In this document: positions 38,401 through 52,923 of the stretch, one piece after another
Layout: every line of letters starts with the position of its first letter
How positions within the stretch are numbered: the stretch's first letter is position 1
Translations under genes and position numbers: made by a program
NCBI GenBank assembly: GCA_037952775.1
Contig: JBANAY010000004.1
Location: 558,001-622,000, forward strand
DNA length: 64,000 bases
Origin: Clonostachys chloroleuca
Taxonomy: Eukaryota; Ascomycota; Sordariomycetes; Hypocreales; Bionectriaceae
Reading direction: 5' to 3'
Notes under the pieces: generated by a model
Databases searched by the model: none
The model's input: only the letters and a program-made list of their open reading frames with translations
Told to the model about the DNA's origin: nothing

Positions 38401-41400
38401 TTTTCCTTCGAACTCATATGCCGCCTTATGGGTGGCGAGTTTGAGCACCACGCCCAAAACTTGGCAAGGTGCTGCGGAAACTCCCATTGCAGAGGTTATT
38501 CGCAGCATGATGCCATCGCCGGCCTACAGGCAGCTATCCAGGCTTATATCATTGTACCCAGCGAAGAAGATGACCGCTTCCGATTCGCCCACGATCGTTA
38601 CATAACCGCTGCTGGACAGCTGGAGGAATGCAGCGCTCGCCGCATGCATTTCATCATCGCCCAAACTCTCCTCAAATATTACTCAACGGAACGCAGATGG
38701 AGGGACAACACAGCCTTCCATGTCTGTGAAGCCGTCGATATAATCCAAGAGGAAGTCCCTGACCGCGCCAAGTTCCGTGAGCTTCTTATTACCTGCGCCC
38801 AATCGTCCATTGAGAACGGGGCGAGGCCAACCGCCGCCAAGTATTATTCTGCTGCAGTAAAGCTGCTGCAGACTGATGCTTGGACATTAGGGGCCAGTGA
38901 TGTCTCTTACCAGGAGACACTCCAACTCCATCTTCGCCTCGCAGAATGCTATGTTTTCATGGGCCAACACCTACTAGCCCAGGAGCTTCTAGGTCACATC
39001 TTCCTAAGTGCTAAGACGGCAATTGACAAGGCTCCAGCATTCGTACTCCAGTCTAGAATTTTCGCACAGACTGGAAACACACAGGCTTCTGTCGTGGCGC
39101 TCAAGGAATGCCTGGGAGCTCTAGGTGTGACACTGGATGATAGCCCTACTTATGAGAAATGCGATGAAAGGTTCGAGAGGTTCCGGAAGCAATTCGAAAC
39201 GATGGACCGTGCAACCCTCACGAATGCTAGCCGAGTCACAGATCTAACCCTAGAGTCTGTCGGTGCGGTTCTCTCAGAGACCGTTGCGGCTGCCTGGTGG
39301 ACGGACTGCCTCCGCTTCTACCATCTGTCTTTGGTCATGCTGGAAGCCCACATCAGCCGGGGAGCATTCCCCCAGTCAGGCATGGCGTTTCTGTATGTAG
39401 GGGTGGTTGCGATAGCAAGATTCAACATGACGGGCTTTGCCGCTGAGCTGGGATCTATTGCAGCTGAACTCCTTTCCCGTGCCAATGACGCCTTCTCAAT
39501 GTCGCGCGGTCTGATGCTCTCCCCAATCCTCATCGGCCACACTTGTACACCCATGCCCTTGCTAGTCGCGCAAGTTGAGGATGCAGTCGAGCTTGCATCA
39601 AGTGCAGGTGACCGGATGTCTACCATTTTGAGCTACGGCCTCCTCGCACTGATTCGGTTATTCTCCGTGGGAAATCTAGCTGATCTGGAGGCTTTCTGCA
39701 AGTACGGGTGCGAGGAAATACCCGATTGGTATTTCGATGCCAGGGGCGGTGTCCTGCTTTTGGCAGTCCGCCAAGTATCTCGCTCTTTGCAGGGAAAGAC
39801 GAGAACCAAAGACCCCATAGATGTGATCAGCGATGAGCACCATAACACTGTTGCTTACAAGAATTGGTTGTCTGGCCGTAACCAACACAGCAACAGATCG
39901 ATACTGCTATACGAAAGCCTGGAGCTGGTACCTTTGTTCATTTATGGCCACTACGATCGTGCCGTGGAGATTGGCCGACGATGCTTCGAGAATCTGGAGC
40001 TCTTCTGGTCACTGCGAAACAGCAGGCTTGTGGTATTCGTTTACGGTTTGGCGCTCACTGGCCGCCTACTCCGCCGCATGCATGACCCTCGCTCATCTCC
40101 CAATGATCATCGGGCGGAAGTAGACCAAGTGATTCAAGATCTACAGAAGTTTTCGAAGATGATCAAGGATTGGGCGGGCAATTACAATGTGAACTATTAT
40201 GCTTGGTGGAAGATACTAGACGCTCAAATAGCAGAACTGAAACATGAACATGGCGTGTCTATCCAACATTATGAGGAGACCCTTGATCATGCCGCTGAGC
40301 ACGACTTTGTCTTCGAAGAAGCGCTTGCAAACTTTCTCATGGCCGGTTTCTTCCTCCGACGCAAGGCTCGGAGAAGTGCTCGCTCGGCACTACTTGAGGC
40401 AGTTGGACTATACCGACAGCTGGGGGCCAGCGGTGTTGCCACGGCCATCGAAGAGGAACACAGCCTGCTTTTACACGGGCCCACACGCAACTATCGAACT
40501 ATGGACGTGGGTGTCCAGACAGACTTTGTCGCTGACTCGGGACCGGATCCGTACCGCCCAGGCGATGCTCAAATGGACGAAGCGCTATCGCAGGTTGCTC
40601 CCCATCAAATGACCCAGCTGAAGGGCGAAAGAATAGGGGCATGGAGAGGATCCATGAATGTGGAACCGGAAGCTGGCGCCGGCCTGCCTGCCCTCGATAT
40701 GATCGATCTCCATGCGATTTTGAAATCGTCCCAAGTCATTTCTTCCATGTTGCAGATAGAAGAGCTACTCAAGACCATGTGCGATGTCATCCTACAGACT
40801 TGCGGAAGCTCTGCCACCCTAGTCTCTATCGTTGTCCAAGAAAACGATAGCGAGGATTGGTGTGTCGCTGCTAGTGGAAACCCGGAGGGAGGTGCATCGG
40901 CACATAGGCCCGGTCTGCCCCTTTCAGAAACATCGCTCGTTGCTGAGGATGTTGTGCTCTACTGCACGCGATTCCTCGAGTCGGTCTTCATCCGAGATCC
41001 CAGCAGCGATGAGAGATTCGGCAACGTATCCAACTCTTGGACACATAGGAACCCACAAGGGAAAGCCATTATTGCAATCCCCATTACTCACGGCAACAAA
41101 CCTCTGCTCGGTGTCCTGTACCTGGAGGGTGAGCCCGGGTCTTTCACGGACCGCAACGTCTCCGTTCTAGAGCTTCTGGTCAACCAGATCGGAATTAGCT
41201 ACGCAAATGCCATCGCTATGAAGAATGTCGAGAAGATCTCAGCAGAGAACCGGTCTATGATTTCTATCCAGAAACGGGCACTGGACAAAGCCATCGAGGC
41301 TGAGATCAAGGCCAAGAATGCCGAGGCAGAGGCTAAGCGTAACGTCAAGCTTGCCGAAGAAGCCGCCAAGGCCAAGTCCATCTTCTTGGCCAATGTTTCC

Positions 41401-43152
41401 CACGAACTCCGCACACCACTGAACGGTGTCATTGGCAATTCGGAGCTTCTTCGTGACAGTGACCTGAACAAGGATCAGCTCGAGATGGCAGATTCGATCC
41501 GGGTATCAGCCGATCTTTTATTGACGGTCATCAACGACATCCTTGACTTCTCCAAAATGGAAGCTGATAAAATGAAGCTCTACGTCATCGCCTTCAACCC
41601 TGAGGAGATGGTCCGAGAAGTTGTTCGTGCTGTGTCATATAGCAACAGAGAGAAGACTTCCAAGAAGAATGTCAGGATTATCCAAGACATTAATCTACCA
41701 CCTATGCTGATCTACGGGGATCCTATACGGCTTCACCAAGTTCTAGGAAATCTTATTGGTAACAGCTTGAAGTTCACAGAGGATGGCTCCATCACAATCG
41801 GTGCCAGACTCGACTCGGAAACCAAGGAGAAAGCAACGTTGACGTTCTGGGTGCGCGACACCGGCATAGGTATCCCTCCTCGACAGCTCGCAAAGCTTTT
41901 CCAGCCATTCAGCCAGGCCGATGCCAGCACCGCAAGAAAGTATGGAGGGAGTGGCCTCGGTCTAAGTATTTGCAAATCGCTCATCGAGACTATGATGAAG
42001 GGCAAGATCCAGTTGGAAAGTGAGGAAACAGTGGGCACTACAGCTTGGTTTACAGTCTCGTTCGACAAGGCCAAATCGGATGTGGCTGCAGGGGACGTTC
42101 AGTCAAAGTCTACGCCGCACATCGAACGCACTGTCTCATTCCCGTCCTCTGAGCAGCTCTCACCCCCTGAACCATACTTCAGCCTCTCTAATATCTCCAA
42201 AGAGGAACTTCGAATATGCGTTGCCGAGGACAATCCTATCAATCAGAAGATTGCAATACAGTATGTCCAACGTCTGGGGTACCATAACGTCAGCGCATAT
42301 GAGAATGGAATGAAGGCAGTTGAGGGGCTACGGAAGAAAGCTAAGGAGGGCGACCCTTACCACATTGTACTGATGGATGTCCATATGCCCGTACTCGATG
42401 GCTACGAAGCAACCAAGCTTATCCGGAAGGACTCGAACGAGGCGGTGAGAAACGTGCTCATCATCGCCATGACCGCATCCGCCATTCAAGGAGACCGTGA
42501 GAAATGCATAGCCGCGGGCATGAATGATTACCTAGCCAAGCCCGTCCGGTCCGAGGTGCTGAAAAAGAAGCTGAACGCGTATCTGAGCTCCAAACAGAGT
42601 CCAACAAGCGACCTGGTCGTCGATCCCCCTCGTGCGCCCACTAGGGAGGTTTCCAGCCCCTCCTCAAACGCCCAAACATCATCATCTTCTTCTTCTTCGG
42701 CCACTCCTGCCTTGACAGTGTCGGACCCAATGAGGGACGGCGCCGTCTTCAACCAGCCTGTCGATTCCACCGCCTTGGAATCAAGAGAAAATCCCGTGCT
42801 CACCAGCACTGTGCCCCTCGACACCGGTCCCAACGCAGCTCATCCACAGAACAATGGCGCGTCAGCCACTGCCATCGCCGATCGAGCGCGAACCTCGTCG
42901 GAAGGCCTGCCGTCTCCCCCTCACATGAATCTTACTCCCAACTCACAGCCCCCTCCGCCTCAGCCTTCTAAGCTGATTAAACCCCACGCCAGCAACGGTC
43001 TACCTGATGGGGTCGATATCAGACCCAAGTCGAATTCCAGCGCGGCCGCACCTAATCAACCCCACACTCATGCTCCGGACTCAACATCAGAGCAACCGAA
43101 ACATCTCATAGCCAGAAAGCCGTTGAATAACCCATTGCCCCCACCGAACTAA
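35404..43152 (+). CDS. Hybrid histidine kinase with N-terminal pseudokinase and AAA domain (group X type)
   Basis: Exons 35404-35534, 35607-37963 and 38021-43152 give 2,539 residues. The first exon (MEGAALMTEDVLDPPPRLYE) is needed for the family start. Order of domains: Ser/Thr-kinase-like (about 130-400), P-loop ATPase with GVGGLGKS at 608-615, a long helical repeat-like middle, GAF (about 1725-1885), a coiled coil, the phospho-acceptor box SHELRTPLNG with His1957, the HATPase (N box GNLIGNSLKF near 2069, G box DTGIGIP near 2107), and a receiver with Asp2282 in VLMDVHMPVLDGYEA. The tail of about 190 residues is Pro/Ser-rich. This is the architecture of fungal group X kinases such as Candida Chk1 and fission yeast Mak2/Mak3, which signal through an Ypd1-type phosphotransfer protein in stress, wall and morphogenesis control. 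The kinase-like domain lacks catalytic residues. A Cys/His-rich bit near residue 980 looks atypical. Confidence 0.93.
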
Positions 43153-46100
43153 GCAGGCGAGTCTCAGGCCCCAAATCTGGCAGTAGCAGATACCCGTACC
43201 TATCATAAAGTCCGCGCAGCATTACCATTCTCGAATGCGTTTGGTTGAAGTCCCCATCAAGAATGGTGACTAGAAAGCGGCCAACGGGGTGGTTCTATTA
43301 GAGCAAAAAGAAATGCAACTATAATGCAAATGAGGAGGCATTATACGACGTATAACACCTGATCTATCACCCTTAAACTTTTTTCCCATACACTTTCCTC
43401 TCCGGGCTGCCTCTCCAACTCAACCCCTCCCTAACCCCCTTTCCCGATGTGTGCTTGCCTGCTTCCCTATTCCGTCTCCTTGCATTTTTTTTCTAAACCT
43501 TTTTCTTCCCCTTTGTGTCTATTGGTTCATCTGAGCGGCAAACATTTCAGGTGTCGAGGCGCTTCGTTGATTCGTAGGCAAGCACTGTGCGTCGGGCTGA
43601 CGGGTGGTTGGGCAGGGCTCTGTCTCCTTCCCAGCTCCTTCCTTTCATAACTGGTTCCCCTTTTTTTCCCCCTTCTATCGATCTGATAAATAGTTTCCTG
43701 GGTATATGGGCAGGCATATTAGCATAGGCGGCAGTTCCAGACCGGGGTGCTCTCATGCATCATGTACGGGGTGCGCCTCAGTTTTTAGTTTTTCTTTCAC
43801 GTGTTGGAATCAAGGACGGTTAAAGCGGTGTCTCAGTGAGCAAACGAAATGGGCGTTTGCTGACGGCACCAGATGTTATGCAGAGAGCGCCTACATAGAG
43901 AACGGTGGTCTGGACCAACCAGTTCAGACCATCAATTGAAATACATGATCACATGAAAGACGCATGCCATCCACACCGCCTGGCTCGTCACAGGACCGGC
44001 ATGTTATTATGTGCCGGGCCATTCACATATGCTCCTGGTGAGGGGCCGGCGGTGGCGAAGAGGCTTGCTCAGTTCAGAAAGGGCGTATGTGATTTGTAGA
44101 TGATGGCTGACCCAAAACAAACGCGCCGCTGTGGATGTTGTTGTTATTGTTGCCATATGCAGGCAGGTAAGCCGTGCAGCAATTGGGCGTGTAGGGTTCT
44201 TGCATTGCCCCTCTCTAAAGGGCAGTGTTGTCGCTGGCAGAGGGGTTACTTCGCCACTTTTGGGCCATCCAAGAACCGAGGCGATTCTCGAGGGTCACCG
44301 TGCCAGCGGCTGTTTGTACGTAACTTGTATGTGGAGAAGATACAGAAAGAGAACAAAACAAGCCGGGGACAGAAAGAGAAATATCAAACAACGAAGGTAT
44401 AAAAAACTTCGTTCCAGATATGGGAGGTGAGGCCATTCTGGCACAATGCTGGATCCTAGTCTCGAGCCAAGTCCGTGTGCCATGAGTGCGGCTCTGGGGT
44501 CTGAACGGTCTGGTTCCCTCCGCAGTGGCATTGCAATGAATAACGCCAGCAGTTACATAATGTGTTACAGCGCTCACTGGATGCTGATTCGTACATCAAC
44601 GACATTAGCAGATGTATTCCTTTGCTGTGCGCCACAGGCCTATGCTTGTTCCAACCAGCTGAAGTCAGGACAAAAGCTATATAAACCAGCTGCGTCGCGT
44701 GCATTACAGCGCTCCACGCAGCTGCGAGTGTGCCGGGGGTGTACCCTTGTTGACTTACCAATTGGCCTAAAAGTCGGGTCTTCTCTGACTGACTCGCATA
44801 TCGCTGCATGCGTGTGCGTGCTGCAATACCACCATAATCCTCAGTGAGAGAAGCAACAGGGGGGTGCACTCGGATGTGAGGGGCCTTGACTTGTCTGGGC
44901 CCGGAATGTCGTCCCAAAATTGCTACAGCGAGGAGCCCGTCGGCCCAAAAGGACCTGTGACATTTCTGCCGACGAGTTGGCTCGATGATGAATGACGCAT
45001 GTATCTCAGCATCCAAAGGTCAAAAGGGAAAGGCAAACGCATGGATCCCCTTGGCTCGTTAATCCCTGTGCTGGATGGGCAGGGAATGGCACTTGGGTCA
45101 AAATGATGGTGTGGAAGGTTCTGCCAAGGTCTGGAATTGTTGAGTCTTCCGCTGGCAGCAAACAAGAAAGATTCGGAGATAATACTGCTCGATCTGTTGC
45201 TCCGTGATCGTCGATGTCCAAGGGCTTACGACTGGCACTGATCCTCTTGCGTAATCAACAAGATGCCCTTACATTGGGCATTTGCCCAAAGAATTGGATG
45301 GGCTGATTGATCTCGAGCTGCACAAGCGGGCCTAGGTAGCTCAAGGTAATAGAAGAGCGGCATCAAATTTGCGGCTGATAGGCATGCAGAGAATCAAATC
45401 GAGTCTCATGATATGATTATGATGGTCTAGTCATTTGCCATGCATGTGCCCTGGAAGTGTCATTTTGGGTGCATACGGACGGCGTGGTCCTTCTCAATCT
45501 CGGCTGGGCGCCAGCCCCAATCCTGGGTCATCCGATATTGGCTTTTCTGATTGTGATAGACTTTTCGTCGCTCCGTCTCTCAATGAGGTCCCTCGCTGTG
45601 ACAAGGTACGTATGTCGGTTGGACTTACCATGATCAGTGCAAAGAGTGAGTGTGGTCCGTGTCACAATTGCTTCTTCGGTAGTTCCGAAACGATCTCAAG
45701 CTGGAAAATCTGGAGGATCAGTCACTTCGCTTGTTAGCTGCTCTTCGACCGCGCCAACTGCCAAAATTGGAAACCGGTGGGCTTTTATGCCGCCCAAAGA
45801 GTATGTGTTGACATCCAAATATAATCCCCCTACGCTTGACGGTGCACCAGATGCGCGCGGGCGACTCCCTCGGAAGTGGACGTATCGAATCATCTTGCTC
45901 TTTCATAGCCCTTCACCCCAAAAGCAGTGCGTCTCGAACAATACAGAGACAACCCTTCACCCGGTGTGCTACCTTGCATACAGGTTGTACGCCGTTGCAA
46001 TTCCACTCGACGCCTTCTGATGGTGCTGGAAGAACTTCGATTTTTGGTCATCCGATAACCCACGATTGGATATACTAAAAAACTAAGACACGTTCAAAAA

Positions 46101-49100
46101 GGGAGTGATCATCATCGATCGTTGCCAATTGGGGCCGGTCGAGCCCCTCAAATGCTGGGGAACCGATGATTCGAGACCGCCACAATGCGACTTATTGTGG
46201 CCATGCTTGCAGAACTTGCAGAACTGTTTGCCAAGCCTCGTGTAATTTTTCATAGTTCCAGGCTGGACCTTAGAGTATTCTTGAGCGTATAGGGTTATCC
46301 GAGCTTGCCGGATTCGGTAAATCATGTAATTATCATGATACCTTCCCCTCCCAAGTGAATTAACTAGGCCATGGTACCCACAGTAGAGAGATCATTTCGA
46401 TGAGATGAGGGGCAGCGATATCCGTAAGACATGGTAGGGGCAGAGCGATACTACCCGTACCAGCGAGGGGGGTCCGGTTCGTCGACAAGCGCTAATCACT
46501 TGAGGATGATGTAACGGGAACCAGCCGTCCATTTTGGATGAACTGCTCCCAGCAGGTGGAGAAATCCGGTCGTGAAATCAAGTAGCATTATGAAGGTCAT
46601 TGTTTGTAGCGATATGAGGGGGAGGGGTAGCAGGAGCTTTCACACATACTCCAGGGATTCCCATTTTTGCCATTGGCTGATGGGGGCCTGGCCATTTGCA
46701 TGCGCTCCTAGCTTGGATTTTCTTTTCCTGGTTGTTTCTAATGAAGCGGAACTGGCTCCATCTGTTGGTTATTAGAAGTCTCAGCCTCTAAACCTGCACA
46801 ATGTCAGACCTAGCATAGAGGCAGCGCCTGGTGCATAACAAAGATACCAGCTAGCTGGATACCACATGCTCATATGAAGGCAGTATCCGCTAAAATACAT
46901 ATGTTGGCTCAGCCAAGAAAATCAGGCGTCAGCAAGAGCGCTTCCGAATTGAGGAGAGCGAACGACACATGCAGCGTGTGCCAAGTGTCACTGTTGCACG
47001 GGAAAGTCCCAGGTAGTGCAAGCACATGTTTGGGTGATATGCGCAGTGCCTGGTCATAAGATGGGATGCTGTGAATAGCCAAGGAACCACTCATATTGTG
47101 GGTGGTAATAAGATGTAAGATAATACCAGGACTAATCGGTTCGATGCGACGGGGGGTTGTTAACTCAAGAGGCCGTGTTTCAGATGGCCCCGGTTTCAAG
47201 CTAGGAGGCGTCCCAGACAGGCATTAGCGCGAGGGTTCCTGGGTCGGTCTCTCGACGCCACGCCACGCCATGCCATGCAGGACAGCTCCAAGTGCAGATG
47301 CGTCTCCTCGGATGCCTCGACACACCCGCGGGTTTGTTGGGACGCCGACTGAGCTGATGGGGCATGCGGATAAAGTTAAAGGGTTTTCGCACTGCAGATG
47401 CTAGACAGCTATCGGGTCACACGCGGAATGAGGACCCATGTCGAGATCGCAAACAGACTGGGAATCCGTTGGTCAGACAGAGCAAGAGTGTGCCCGTGAT
47501 GACTCATCGAAACAATAGTGGCTCGAGGCCCTTCCTTTCATCCCAGCTCGCACCTGCCTGTCCAATCCTCGTGATTCGTGATTCGCGGGCGCATCCGTTC
47601 TCCAGGCAGGAGCAACCCCTTAGTGTTTAGAAAATGCAGAACAGCCGTCAGCTAGGCAGGCAAGTAAGTGGGTGACGGGAGAAATGAGACTTCTGATGGA
47701 AGTGTGGTTATAAACAGAATACTTACATCAAAGATGAATGGAGATATTCAGTCGTACAACCCGAGAAAATGTAACAACATATGCCATATTATCTCTGGGG
47801 TATATTTATCAGCACCTAATCATCTAACAATACCGGCCGCAGACTCGAAAACAAGCAGCTCAATGTTTAAGTGTCTCAATTTCAATGTCACTCGCTTGGC
47901 TGCCTCCGCCGATCCTCAAGCCGCCCCCTACCCTACATAGGGCGCTGGATGTCGCGTGCGCCTATGGCATGCCTTCGGCGTGGACGTTGACACTGCCGCA
48001 GGTCACCTGAAATAGGTACCACTAGTATGAGACAGTTCCGAGCTTGCTGGTCTAGATTCCTTTATTGTGTGGCTGCTTCCCCTCTTCGTAGGAGTTGTCT
48101 GGTAGGAGTTGTCTGGAAAGGATGTTGCTAGCTTAGTGCATCTAGCTGCACAACAGCAAAGATGCAATGAGCGGCGTGTGCGACCATACGGACCTTGCCG
48201 ACATAGGGACAATACTAGTCGCATTTGATGAACGTGTATAGACGTACGTGGTAATCTGCCATGCGTTCGCTACACCTGGACGGGCGCCTAAAACATGTGA
48301 TGATAATGTGCGCCGAAGCCTGGGGTTAAGATTTAGCGATTTGAGAGGGTCTATAGCCACACCCAAGTTTCACTTGACCAACCTCTTCCGGGAGCCGGTG
48401 AAGGTTGCACAGTGGCCAAGTTTCGGAAGAAGAATCCTACCCCATCACCTAGGTAAGGTGCATACTCGTAGGCGCTGTTTCTAGTGAGGAGGCCCTTGAT
48501 TGGGAATACTGGTGGGGCCAGGAGCTGCCTTACCTTGTCTGTCATGAGCCAGGGTTAGCTTGCCCTTGTAGGATAAAGCTTGGAGTCGTCGGAAAGTAAA
48601 ATCCCCATCGGTTGACAATGGCTAGGTTCAAACACAGCAAAGATCTGCCGACCATGGAACAATAATAGCAGCACTGGTTGACTGCCGGTATCTGGACTTA
48701 CCGTGGCTACTTTGGGCCATGCAATTGACGGTCAAGGTACAGCACGTAGCCTCCACGCTTCAAGAGCTCCAGGAACCAACAGCGAGCAAGCAGCTGTCCA
48801 CAATGGGTGCTTCATGACGAATGAACCCTGTAGTTGCGACCCGCCCAGTGCCTCCCGCCATACAGCCTACCTCGGTATGGCGACAAGCGATTAAAACATC
48901 CTTATGCAGCGAAGGCCTCCGCACTCATCTCGTGGTGGCTTGACTCGTGGCTCGCAGTGACCCCCTCCCTTGCCACCATGGCATGGACAGGTTTTGACAG
49001 GCTCTTTGTCAAGTGGCAGCGCAGCGCTAAAAGCGTGACTGCGCCGAGGCATTCAAGGGCGCCACAATTGCCCCGCCGAAGGTTATTTTGGCTGGCGTTG

Positions 49101-52100
49101 GTTCCGTCTGGGCTGAGCCCCCTTGGACTCTGGAGCTTGAACAATGAAAACAGAACTGGAAGGCCAACTAAAAAAAGAAGAGCTTGCCGTTCTCCTCAAC
49201 CAAGCCAATTGGCAAACCGTGCGCTTCCCTTCCTGCTGGGAGGATGTTACCGGGCCCGAGGTGATGTGCAGACGCCGTTGACGAGTTGAGCAACCGAGAC
49301 GGAGCCGGTAAGCTCAACTCTGAAATGGGATGAAATGGGTGGGGGGCTAGTTTCAAAGAAGATTACCTGGATCGATCTGAGGGTGGGCTTGACGAGTAGC
49401 GGATCGGGTAATTGCTGATATAATACAGCTCGCAACTAGCCCCTCACTCTGGAACAGGGAGGATCTCGCCGGCCAACTAACTAACACCAACCCTGGCGTG
49501 TGGGAGGCAGAACTGCGTCTGCGGAGGCAGACTAAAATGGTTGTACTTTTCCAATGCAATTATGGTGTCTGCGAAAGGGGAAGAGAGGCGAGGGGAGGGA
49601 GGGAAGGAGAAAAACAAAGAACGGACCGAATGACAGCCCGAGTGGAATCAGCAATGGATCTTTTCGCTCGCAGGCCACGTCAGTCAGATACATCTCAGCT
49701 CTCTTACCTGCCGAACCTCCAGCACGCCTACTATGAGAATATGTATTGGAGACTTGAAATGGATCAGAAAGGTGGAGCAGGCTGTCGGGTATGGGTAAAT
49801 GTGCTTACCTATATTTGCATGGCTGATGCATTTTTTTTGTTCTACCTGCAGTCTTTTTCCTTTTGCGACAAAGCGGCATCTATTGATCATGATAGTTGGA
49901 AGGTAGTACGTGTGCACCTACCTCTATGCGAACATACAATTGGCCCTGCAGGTTGTGTGCGACTACGTGGTCGATGTAGCTATGTAATATTACTTCATTA
50001 AAATCAGGAACTAGGTAAGGTGTGATTGTGAATAGTTTCCAAGTTGCTGGATGCATTTCCTTATTAGACTTCGGCACCTTGCCATCTGCCTGTCAGCCAT
50101 CCGATATTTGAACATGCACGGCGAGCGAGTGCCGATGTACCTGCGTGCTAGGTAGGCTGCTGGCCGGCTCTCAAGGTTCACCCTGAACCTTGAAATTAAA
50201 GGTCGTATGGTAGCATTTGCAACAGTATCGAACATCGCTACCACCATCCTATGGATGAGTAGGGAGGGGAGCTCATTTTGCAAAAGCGAAGGCCCAAACC
50301 GCTTGTCTTCTGGTGAGGGCTAGCCAATCCTACATGGGTAATTGTGCGGATCGAGGTGCTGCATATACCCATACCCTTGTCTTGGGAAACGGGGCCCTTC
50401 CTCAGATCCCAGGCTAGAGCCTGGAATAACCCGCTCCTTTCCATTTTGAAGCGATGTACCTGGCGGCATTTTCTCGTCTCAAGTAGGGCTGAAGCATTTG
50501 GATCTGGATGAAAAGTAGCCATCTTGGAGTAAAGGCACAGCCCGGTGAGCATTGGACCCCACGGCTCGGCACGACTCAGCAGAGCACAGCCAGACGGACC
50601 TGTAGGTAGGGCGATGGAGGGCACCGCCAGCACAGCGCAGCAGAGCACGGTGCTGGCCGGGACCTAGACCACGGCAGGCCCTACACAGGCCAACCCAAAC
50701 AGCTGGGCTGCAGGTGCTGGGCTGGGCCTGGGCCGCCCGAAACGGGTGGTACCTACCTCAGGTGGGTACGACATGTACTGACCTGGAACCATCCCAAGCC
50801 ACACGCTCCTGCCTCATGGTTCATGGATACTGCTACGACTAGGCCCAGTGGGGAGGGACCGGACTCCTCTGGAGGCACGCTCACAGCGAGCAGTTGGTAG
50901 CTGAAGTTGGGGGCACCTGCCTGGGGGTCGGTCGCCATTAGCGGGCGGGTTTAGTCCTGCCTTGGTCTGTGTCGAGGAGCCTCCGATCCAACTTGACCCC
51001 AGAGCTGGACCCAGTTGGTCCTGGTTTTGGTCCTGGGTCCGTCCTCAGCAGCCTGCTTGTCCCGTGAGGGAGACAGAAAGAGAGAGAAGCAGAGCGGGAG
51101 AGAGAACGAGACTCAGATGCCGTGGTCGTCATCTTGACCAATTGCCCACTTAACACCCGCTCACTCGCTCTCCCGTATGTCATTGTGCCCTCCTGACCAA
51201 TTTCTTTCTTCCACTCCCAGTCCAGCATCACATCTGCTTGGGCTTCGACTTCGGCTGGTGCAACTCGCTCTGTTGCAATTTTATCTACCCCCTGCCGTGC
51301 TGTGTTGTTGCTTTGACAGCAAGCACTTGGATCAATATCAGCCTAGGACGGGACGGGTCTCGCCTCTCTCTCGCAGCTTCTCCATCTCGTCAACCTGCTT
51401 TTCTCCACACTCTTTTTGTGGCTTCGCCTGGGTCAACGTTCTCGATCTGTCGAGCTTGGGACCTCAGCCACTCACCTTGTTTTGTCCACTCATCTCCTTG
51501 ATACTCATCTTCTTCACCTTCATTACTATCAGTATTTCTTCCCACTTGTGGTCGGATACCTACTGTCTCAACTAGTGCCCCCGGCCAGCTACCAACGCGA
51601 CTCTAACAGCAACGGACACACCGGCTGGCTGGTCCCTCTCCTCCTAGCTCAGACGACTAGTCCATAGCACTGCCGTCGAGTCCACTGTTAGTGCCGTCGC
51701 CATTTCTCGGCTGGTACTATATCTGCGGAGGTAGGTTTTGGCCGCTTGTCATCCCCCATCAATCCATCCTTTCTGTGCTGATTTGCCTTTGGGGTTGCAT
51801 AATCCTGGTACATGGGCAACTCGCAGACCGCGGTAGACAGGATACCTGGTACCTGCCTTACACCTTGCTCTGCATAGAGCATTGACCTGCAGATCCTGCA
51901 CCAGCCAGACTGACGACTTCTTTTGAGTTAGCACCTTGACACTCCCGCCCGTGTCTCTTCTGCCCCCGGGGCGCCTATATCCACACGCCGTTGCGCATCT
52001 CTGCATGCCTTACGGCCCCTGCCCTCCGTGCCGTGCGTGCGTGCTTTCTTAGTTTGGGTCTGGCCTCTTCTTCCCGCCCTTGACCTTGCTTGGGCGTGTC

Positions 52101-52923
52101 TCATGGTTCAAACAAGATAGCAGCTCCTCCTCTGCTCGCTCTATCGTAAACTACCCACATTTGTTATTCATTCGCCTTCCTCCGGTTCCCCCCTCCCCCC
52201 TCCACTTTCTCTCAAACGAGCCAGTCCTCCCTTACCACCCCCCATTCCGTTGAGCAGCCCGGTGCCGTCCCATTCTGGGAAATGCGGTAATAGGCCCCCT
52301 CTAACGAACATCTCTAGAGGCCTTAGCTTATTACCTTCCCGACCTGCAGGGACGTTTAGTTGGAGGTACCTCTCACCTCCCTCATACTTGCTGCTAACTC
52401 TTAAGTCATCCTCCTCCGCTTTCACTACTGCCACTTATGGCAACGGCATCCATGATTGGCAAATGAGCTTGGTCTTGCTTGCCTCCGAGTCCTCTTGGCC
52501 CTGGTCCTCTCAACTACTACCCAATCTGAGCTGGCCGTCACCTCCAGCTCTTACTTCTACTCTTATACAAAGGTTGGCTCCACCTCGTCGCGATCGCTTG
52601 CTTCCTCTTCGTTTCTACTTAACCCATAACTGCGCACACAGGCACGCAGGAGATTCTTCACATGCCTTTCTTTCTCCAGTCTGCGGCTGTCTTTTCTCAG
52701 CCCTAACATGTGTAAATTGTCTTCTTGATAGAAGCGTCGACATATTCGGGTTCTTCTGCTTCGTCCTCTTTACCGCTTGCTCGTCGATCCGTTCTTTTAC
52801 CCTGTTTCATTCATTCATTTATTGCATTCGCTACCCAAGCACCAATCTTGCTTTGAACCGCCTTGATTGCTTTGCCTATACTATCTCATCAAGAAATTCT
52901 GTTTTGGCAGTGTATATATTAAG
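43153..52923. other. 9.8-kb gene-poor region with long pyrimidine-rich leader
   Basis: No supported gene. Open frames of up to 186 codons appear on both strands without recognisable features. A perfect 14-bp tandem duplication lies at 48088-48115. From about 51.2 to 52.9 kb the plus strand is rich in C and T with many short upstream ATGs, as expected for a long, possibly spliced 5' leader of the gene at 52924. Genes with very short exons could hide here. Confidence 0.5.
48088..48115. repeat. Tandem duplication of 14 bp
   Basis: GTAGGAGTTGTCTG occurs twice in direct succession, with no mismatch. It lies in the gene-poor region and probably reflects a recent slippage or repair footprint. Confidence 0.9.
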
